DNA from: Myxococcales bacterium
GTDB taxonomy: Bacteria > Myxococcota > Myxococcia > Myxococcales > Myxococcaceae
DNA: 46,018 nucleotides
Reading direction: 5' to 3'
Assembly: GCA_020846875.1 (NCBI GenBank)
Contig: JADLDB010000018.1
Coordinates: 1 to 46,018 of the forward strand
Under the pieces are notes generated by a model that was not told the DNA's origin, did no database searches, and saw only the letters and a program-made list of their open reading frames with translations. A program made the position numbers and the translations under genes. Positions 45,436 through 46,018 of the stretch are shown here, piece by piece. Positions within the stretch are counted from its first letter, which is position 1. Every line of letters begins with the position of its first letter.

Positions 45436-45969
45436 ATGTCGCCCAAGATCCAGACCGCCTCGGGACGGTGGGTCGATCCGCTGGCGCCGGAGCCGGCCGC
45501 GCTCGTCATCGAAGACGTCGCGTACGCGCTCTCGCAGTTGGCCCGCTTCGGCGGCCACGCGCGGCTGTCTGAAGACGGCTTCAGTTGGACGGTGGCGCTG
45601 CACAGCGTGGAGGTGGCGCGCCGCCTGGAGCGGGCCGGACAGCCTCGCGAGGTGGTGCGCTGCGGGCTGATGCACGACGCGACCGAGGCGTACCTCGTCG
45701 ACGTGCCCCGGCCGGTGAAGCGGCGCCTCTCGGACTACGCCGCCCTGGAGGACGCGCTCTGGCGCGTGCTGGCGCAGCGCTTCGCGCTCCCCGAGGTGAT
45801 GCCCGCTGCGGTGCACCAGGCCGACACCGACCAGCTCTACGTAGAGGCCTTCCACTTCATGAGCGGCTGGGACGTGCCCGTGGCGCTCCACGCCGAGCCC
45901 CGCCCGCGGGTGTTGCCTGCGGCCGAGGCGCGCGCGCTGTTCCTCGCGGAGTTCGCCCGGCTGTCCTGA
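45436..45969 (+). CDS. HD-domain hydrolase (YfbR-like)
   Basis: 177 aa, starting directly after the thioredoxin stop. HD-superfamily motifs: His in LHSVEVARRL, the HD pair in GLMHDATEAY, and a later Asp in VHQADTDQLY. The family (YfbR-type) are metal-dependent 5'-nucleotidases or phosphohydrolases. The LVDVPRPVKR segment after HDATEAY is common in YfbR-like proteins. A substrate such as a deoxynucleotide is plausible but untested. Full length, cytoplasmic. Confidence 0.82.
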   Translation: MSPKIQTASGRWVDPLAPEPAALVIEDVAYALSQLARFGGHARLSEDGFSWTVALHSVEVARRLERAGQPREVVRCGLMHDATEAYLVDVPRPVKRRLSDYAALEDALWRVLAQRFALPEVMPAAVHQADTDQLYVEAFHFMSGWDVPVALHAEPRPRVLPAAEARALFLAEFARLS

Positions 45970-46018
45970 CGCCCCCTGCGCTGCCGGACGAAGACGACGG
46001 CTCTGGCGTCAGCGACAG

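Overview
The window is very GC-rich, with strong G/C preference at third codon positions. It looks like chromosome from a myxobacterium (Myxococcota, probably Myxococcaceae/Archangiaceae). Four things point there: a MYXO-CTERM-type sorting tail (27916-29496), lipoproteins with Gly/Asp-Ala-Gly linkers (24316-25719), a response regulator with PATAN/DUF4388-like domains (34971-36791), and a eukaryote-like oxidosqualene cyclase (5225-7222). This is inference from protein style; no rRNA, tRNA, CRISPR array, insertion sequence or phage was seen.

Layout. 1-2912: end of a GT39-type glycosyltransferase and a two-gene ABC exporter. 2915-8245: a methyltransferase, an SPFH-SHOCT protein with a zinc-ribbon partner, the oxidosqualene cyclase and a HEAT-repeat protein. 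8268-14033 (minus strand): two secreted peptidase-like proteins that appear to lack their metal ligands, a secreted unknown and an O-antigen-ligase-like membrane protein. 14093-20312: MaoC-like protein, EpmA, PlsC-type and LpxL-type acyltransferases, an arginase-family enzyme, a Cys-rich lipoprotein and a HEAT lipoprotein. 20468-24226: a translation cluster in which fmt and rsmB flank a dehydroquinase-like pseudoenzyme and a small membrane protein. 24316-29496: secreted hydrolases (pectin-acetylesterase-like, S9 peptidase) and a MYXO-CTERM surface protein. 29883-38980: RNase Z, a secreted unknown, membrane pyrophosphatase, the double-receiver regulator, an ABC1/UbiB kinase and a zinc-ribbon Yip1-like protein. 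38973-39969: a vapBC toxin-antitoxin pair coupled to a third gene for a small membrane protein. 40071-45969: deoC with an unusual Cys-rich N-terminal extension, a DksA-type regulator, a phosphohexomutase, an outer-membrane-like protein, a methyltransferase, a thioredoxin lipoprotein and an HD hydrolase.

Most of the window is ordinary core genome. The points I rate highest are: (i) -10-like GCTA elements 8-13 nt upstream of many start codons, twice with a CTGAC -35-like box at 17-nt spacing, suggesting near-leaderless transcripts; (ii) a 26-bp divergent intergenic region with one central TATA shared by two genes; (iii) a catalytically stripped AroQ homologue between fmt and rsmB; (iv) two neighbouring exported pseudo-peptidases; (v) the DeoC Cys cluster; (vi) the three-gene vapBC operon. 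I did not find a clear multi-gene system that is certainly new.
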